From JAHOYW01 sp963664605 (GTDB lineage: Bacteria; Verrucomicrobiota; Lentisphaeria; Victivallales; Victivallaceae), in NCBI GenBank assembly GCA_963664605.1, contig OY761536.1, positions 1,922,001-1,986,000 of the forward strand: a stretch of 64,000 nucleotides of DNA. Reading direction: 5' to 3'. Positions 60,652 to 64,000 of this stretch are shown here, piece after piece (within the stretch, counting starts at the first letter, position 1; each line of letters begins with the position of its first letter). The notes under the pieces are model-generated. The model was not told the origin of the DNA and searched no databases. It worked only from the letters and a program-made list of their open reading frames with translations. Position numbers and translations under genes: made by a program.

Positions 60652-61368
60652 ATGAAAAGTACCGGAAAGCGTTGTAAGTTGTCTGTAAGGAGAAATTTTA
60701 CACTCATCGAACTCCTCGTTGTGATCGCTATCATAGCGATCCTCGCAAGTATGCTGCTGCCGGCGCTGAACAAAGCGCGTGACAGAGCCAAGCAGATAAA
60801 CTGCGTTAGTAATTTAAAACAGCTTGGTTTATTTGCCGGTCTGTATCGCAATGACTACGAATATCAATTCCCATGGAAAATAGATAACGGGGCAAGTGCG
60901 CAAAACGCAGCGGATGTGGACTGGTTATGGTATCAGGAGTTGTATAACTACACAAAAGAAAATTATAGAACTGGCGCTGTCGGTTCAACAGGCCGGAGTA
61001 AATTTGCCTGTCCGTCAGTAACCAGCGCGGAAACTTCCAATACTGCTTTGTACGGAAATGGTCGTGCTACTATCGGCTGTAACACTTTTACATATTACTG
61101 GCCGCAGCAGTTAAAAGGAGCACAATTCAAAAAACCGTCACGCTTGATGATGTTGTCTGACGCGTATGATTTCTTTATTAATAATACCGCAGCAACTGAA
61201 GCGAAAAACTGCGTCGCTTACCGTCATACCAATGACAGCACCAATGTCCTCTATATGGATTTGCACGCTAACAACAGACGGGTAAATACCTTCAGGACAA
61301 CGAATAGCAAATCACCGTTCTGGAACTGTAATCCAGCATATACCGACAAAGACGATATGGGCTTGTAA
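60652..61368 (+). CDS. Prepilin-type N-terminal methylation-domain protein
   Basis: RRNFTLIELLVVIAIIAILA (residues 12-32) is the class III signal with Glu at +5 and Asn at -1, followed by MLLPALNKARDRAKQINC. The rest is soluble. RHTNDSTNVLYMDLHAN stands where the H-X9-DG motif is expected, one residue longer and without DG. 238 residues. It follows the GH4 gene by 22 bases with GGAGG before the ATG, and a terminator follows it, so it is the last gene of that unit. Confidence 0.9.
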   Translation: MKSTGKRCKLSVRRNFTLIELLVVIAIIAILASMLLPALNKARDRAKQINCVSNLKQLGLFAGLYRNDYEYQFPWKIDNGASAQNAADVDWLWYQELYNYTKENYRTGAVGSTGRSKFACPSVTSAETSNTALYGNGRATIGCNTFTYYWPQQLKGAQFKKPSRLMMLSDAYDFFINNTAATEAKNCVAYRHTNDSTNVLYMDLHANNRRVNTFRTTNSKSPFWNCNPAYTDKDDMGL

Positions 61369-61397
61369 CGCGTATGCTTAATAGAGTTTTTATTCTT

Positions 61398-61432
61398 AAA
61401 AAAGAGGAGCATCTGTCTCCTCTTTAAGTTTT
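61398..61432 (+). terminator. Rho-independent terminator
   Basis: AAAGAGGAG (61401-61409) pairs with CTCCTCTTT (61417-61425), loop of seven bases, followed by AAGTTTTT, 30 bases after the prepilin-like gene. Confidence 0.88.
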
Positions 61433-61499
61433 TATAATTGTAAAAACATGAATATCCGGTTACATTAAAATTGAAAATAAAATTGGAGAGAAAAGAGTA

Positions 61500-63947
61500 A
61501 TGTTGTGGAAGAACCTTATAATCATTGTCATCATAAGCTTTTGCGTAACAATTTATGCTGATATAACCATTGTGAAAAATGGTAAGGCGGAAGCGGAAAT
61601 TGTTGCCCCGGAACAAGCGCTGTCAAGCATAAAATTCGCGGCAAAAGAAATACAGCAGCATATCGAAAAAATTTCCGGCGCAAAATTGCCCGTGGTAAAT
61701 ACCCCGACAGCAGAAATTAAAAATAAAATTTATGTTGGCGAGAGCAAATATACAAAAAAACTTGGCGTCAACGCCGCAGGCTTGAAAATGGAAGGTTTCC
61801 GGATAGTTGCAAAAAATAATGCGATAGTGATTATTGGAAGAGATAAGCAACGCCTGCCGATACCCACAAGGTCATTCATAAGAAACCGGAAAAACCGTAA
61901 CGCAGCTCAAAAGAAATGGCAGATGTTTACTGGTGAAAAAGATTGGACACTGCGCTCTATAACTACAGCCAGAAATTATGATCCAAAACTGAAATTCTGT
62001 GCTCAAGATGCTACTGGAACTTTGTACGGTGCGTATGATTTCCTGGAACTGCTCGGAGTACGCTGGTATATGCCGGGTCACGATTTTGGTACTGTTATAC
62101 CCAAGAAAAGGACTATTGTGATTCCTGATCTGAATATCAGTAAATCTCCGGAATTCCCTATCCGTTATTTTCACAGTTCATGGGGAAATAACAAACAATT
62201 ACCGTGGTTCAAACGACAGAAACTCGGCTGGTCTTATATATATTGTTGTAATCACTTTCTTTCTGTATTTATGAGGCCTGAAAACCTTAAAAAACATCCT
62301 GAATATTTTGCAAAGGTCAACGGTAAATATGACGCTAGAGGTTGCACAGGCAGATTTGGACGCCCTAAACTAAGCAGTATAGAACTTAGAAAAGCGGCCA
62401 CAAAATATGTTCAGAAGATGTTTGACTATATCCCGGATCTGCCTATGATGTCTATGGGGATGCCGGATGGTTTTGGTTATATGGGAGATGCTGATGCAGC
62501 CGCAGGCTGGGACACGGAAAAAGAACGCGGCCGTAATGGTAAAATGTCTGATTATGTTTGGGACTTTAACAAATATATTGCTGACCGTCTTGAAAAATCA
62601 CATCCCGGAAAGTACTTGTCCTATCTGGCGTATCACGCTTATTTAAAACCGCCGTTGAAAGTTGATAAACTTAATAAAAATATTGCTTTAATTAAGCTGG
62701 AAAAGCTTGGACATGACGGACCGGTTAAAAATAAGTGGCAGGAAACCCTGGATATCCGCGAACAATGGTTTAAAAAGTTGACTTCCGGGAAATTTTATGT
62801 TTGGGATCACTGGCTTTTCCAGACGAATCAAGGATATCCCCGGATTCCTGCGGTTTTTACATCCTTGCTCCAAAAAGACATGCTTGCGCTGCATGGCAAG
62901 TGTGAAGGTAAATTTGTTGAAATCGGACTGACCAAAGCAGGAAAAGACAATAGTGTCGGTCTGCCGGCATTAAATCATTTGATGTATTATATTCAGGCTA
63001 AATTATATTGGAATCCAGATCTTGATATGAAAGCTATGCTGGATGAATACTATAAACTTTTTTATGGCCCGGCATCTCCGGAAATGAAAGAATTCTTCGA
63101 GTTTTCAGAAAAGGTGTGGATGCGCCCCGGTTCCAGAGGTATTTCGCTCTCAAGAGGCTTTCTGAAGCCGGAAGATATAGATCATTATTTTGATATTCTC
63201 AAAAAAGCCAAGGCAAAAACCGAAAGAGGCAGCAATTACTATAAACGTATTGAGCTACTTGAAAATGAGATGAGCCCGCTCAAAAATCTCTTTGACGATC
63301 TGAAAAGAACCGGCCCGATAGTCAGGGGAAACTGGGCTACTGGTAAAATGCCGAAAATTGATGGAGATTTAACAAAACCCTTCTGGCTTGACAAAAAAAG
63401 AAATAAATGGTATCGTATGAAAAATAATAAAACTGGCAAACGAGTTGCTGATGCGCAAGCCGCTTTTGTCGCTTTCCGTAAGGCCAGGAATGATCTCATT
63501 ATTGGGATAAAATGCAATGAAGACAAGATGGCTTCATTGGCTGCAAAATGTAACACCCCGGATAATTCCAGTATTTTCAATGATGATGTTGTCGAAATTT
63601 ACATTGAAACTCCACAGCGATCATATTTTAAAATTGTGATCAACCCCAATGGAACTCTGTTTGATGAATGTACCGATACCGAAATTGCCGCACGTGAAAC
63701 AAAACCGGTAATGTGGACGCCTGGAATAAAAGCCGCTGCCAAAAAGGGAAAGGATTCCTGGTCGGTTGAGATAGCCATTCCTCTTAAGGATTTTGGCAGC
63801 ATTGGGCCAAGTAGAGCCCATCCGTGGGGGATAAATGTTTGCAGGACCCGGTTTGCGGGCGGCAAACTTGAAACCTTTGCCCTTTCACCGACTGGTGGTA
63901 GATATGCAGACTTATCCAAAATGGCGAACTTTTCAGTAGGCAAATAA
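61500..63947 (+). CDS. Secreted DUF4838 protein with C-terminal CBM9-like domain
   Basis: 815 residues. Signal peptide about 1-20 (LIIIVIISFCVTIYA). Residues about 35-120 form the GH20-N-like domain (SSIKFAAKEIQQHIEKISGA, KIYVGES). The DUF4838 barrel follows: GTLYGAYDFLELLGVRWYMP, FPIRYFHSSWG, PMMSMGMPDGFGYMGDADAA, YLSYLAYHAYLKPP. After about residue 620 a CBM9-like/DOMON sandwich begins (PKIDGDLTKPFWLDK, NDDVVEIYIETPQRSYFKIV, WSVEIAIPLKDFG). It probably binds and degrades a glycan outside the cell. A separate promoter after the terminator is likely. The next gene, a sulfatase, starts 13 bases downstream. Confidence 0.85.
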   Translation: MLWKNLIIIVIISFCVTIYADITIVKNGKAEAEIVAPEQALSSIKFAAKEIQQHIEKISGAKLPVVNTPTAEIKNKIYVGESKYTKKLGVNAAGLKMEGFRIVAKNNAIVIIGRDKQRLPIPTRSFIRNRKNRNAAQKKWQMFTGEKDWTLRSITTARNYDPKLKFCAQDATGTLYGAYDFLELLGVRWYMPGHDFGTVIPKKRTIVIPDLNISKSPEFPIRYFHSSWGNNKQLPWFKRQKLGWSYIYCCNHFLSVFMRPENLKKHPEYFAKVNGKYDARGCTGRFGRPKLSSIELRKAATKYVQKMFDYIPDLPMMSMGMPDGFGYMGDADAAAGWDTEKERGRNGKMSDYVWDFNKYIADRLEKSHPGKYLSYLAYHAYLKPPLKVDKLNKNIALIKLEKLGHDGPVKNKWQETLDIREQWFKKLTSGKFYVWDHWLFQTNQGYPRIPAVFTSLLQKDMLALHGKCEGKFVEIGLTKAGKDNSVGLPALNHLMYYIQAKLYWNPDLDMKAMLDEYYKLFYGPASPEMKEFFEFSEKVWMRPGSRGISLSRGFLKPEDIDHYFDILKKAKAKTERGSNYYKRIELLENEMSPLKNLFDDLKRTGPIVRGNWATGKMPKIDGDLTKPFWLDKKRNKWYRMKNNKTGKRVADAQAAFVAFRKARNDLIIGIKCNEDKMASLAAKCNTPDNSSIFNDDVVEIYIETPQRSYFKIVINPNGTLFDECTDTEIAARETKPVMWTPGIKAAAKKGKDSWSVEIAIPLKDFGSIGPSRAHPWGINVCRTRFAGGKLETFALSPTGGRYADLSKMANFSVGK

Positions 63948-63960
63948 TGGAGCTTGAATA

Positions 63961-64000
63961 ATGACTAAACCTAATATACTTCTATTATTTACAGATCAGC
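63961..64000 (+). CDS. Sulfatase, N-terminal fragment (runs off the window)
   Basis: Starts MTKPNILLLFTDQ, the characteristic N-terminus of sulfatases with the metal-binding Asp in the last strand. Only 13 codons are visible. It is 13 bases after the DUF4838 gene, so the two are probably co-transcribed. Confidence 0.75.
   Translation, partial: MTKPNILLLFTDQ

Overview
The window looks like a chromosomal segment of a Lentisphaerota/Victivallales-type bacterium (or a close relative such as Kiritimatiellota). Signs are the low G+C, many cytosolic and secreted GH20-like/DUF4838 glycosidase-like proteins, sulfatases, Gfo/Idh/MocA and xylose-isomerase-like enzymes, and prepilin-type FTLIELLVVIAIIAILASML proteins encoded beside sugar operons. 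The placement is inferred from gene content; no rRNA or other marker gene is present.

Region 1 (1-24.0 kb, minus strand) is a long polysaccharide-utilisation cluster. A LacI-type regulator with a consensus sigma-70 promoter and a perfect palindromic operator comes first. It is followed by a prepilin-like protein, a sialate O-acetylesterase-like SGNH enzyme, several large secreted or cytosolic TIM-barrel glycosidase-like proteins, a DUF4886 SGNH protein, a GH20-like enzyme, a DUF4838 protein, a Gfo/Idh/MocA oxidoreductase and an acetyl-xylan-esterase-like hydrolase. The secreted members probably deacetylate and trim a glycan outside the cytoplasm and the cytosolic ones finish it. A 249-bp segment (3' end of the DUF4886 gene plus 5' end of the GH20 gene) is duplicated around the 877-residue protein gene, so the insertion left two gene fragments.

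Region 2 (24.0-28.6 kb) is an IclR-controlled operon (regulator, HpcH/HpaI aldolase, 2-hydroxyacid dehydrogenase, alpha/beta hydrolase) with a divergent second hydrolase.

Region 3 (28.9-35.1 kb) holds an odd phage-tail-like module. An intact protein appears to fuse a tail-tube-like N-terminal half to a tail-terminator-like C-terminal half. It is followed by a helical protein and a membrane-anchored TPR protein, and a second, frameshifted copy of the fusion lies in opposite orientation. Three copies of a shared upstream sequence mark the module. No capsid, portal, terminase or baseplate genes are visible. Next come a strongly hairpin-forming stretch and a 3'-half fragment of tRNA-Val(GAC), a typical integration scar.

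Region 4 (35.1-45.4 kb) is an A+T-rich, partly decayed defence island: an RtcR-type CARF-like domain with one in-frame TGA, a HaeIII-like and a second putative restriction endonuclease, two M.HaeIII-like C5 methyltransferases, an NgoPII-like endonuclease, a Vsr nuclease, two small mobile-element-type genes, a KAP-like NTPase and a broken NucA-type nuclease. Several breaks are single extra bases in 5-6-base homopolymers.

Region 5 (45.4-64.0 kb) returns to sugar metabolism: decayed amidohydrolase and PIG-L fragments, an M20 amidohydrolase, an AraC regulator with a divergent aminotransferase/isomerase/amidohydrolase/sulfatase operon, a second AraC regulator divergent from a 1040-residue secreted DUF4838 protein, a GH4 enzyme, another prepilin-like protein, an 815-residue DUF4838 protein and the start of a sulfatase. 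Three promoters here share a pair of 21-bp-spaced direct repeats placed just upstream of the -10 element, which suggests one AraC-type regulon.
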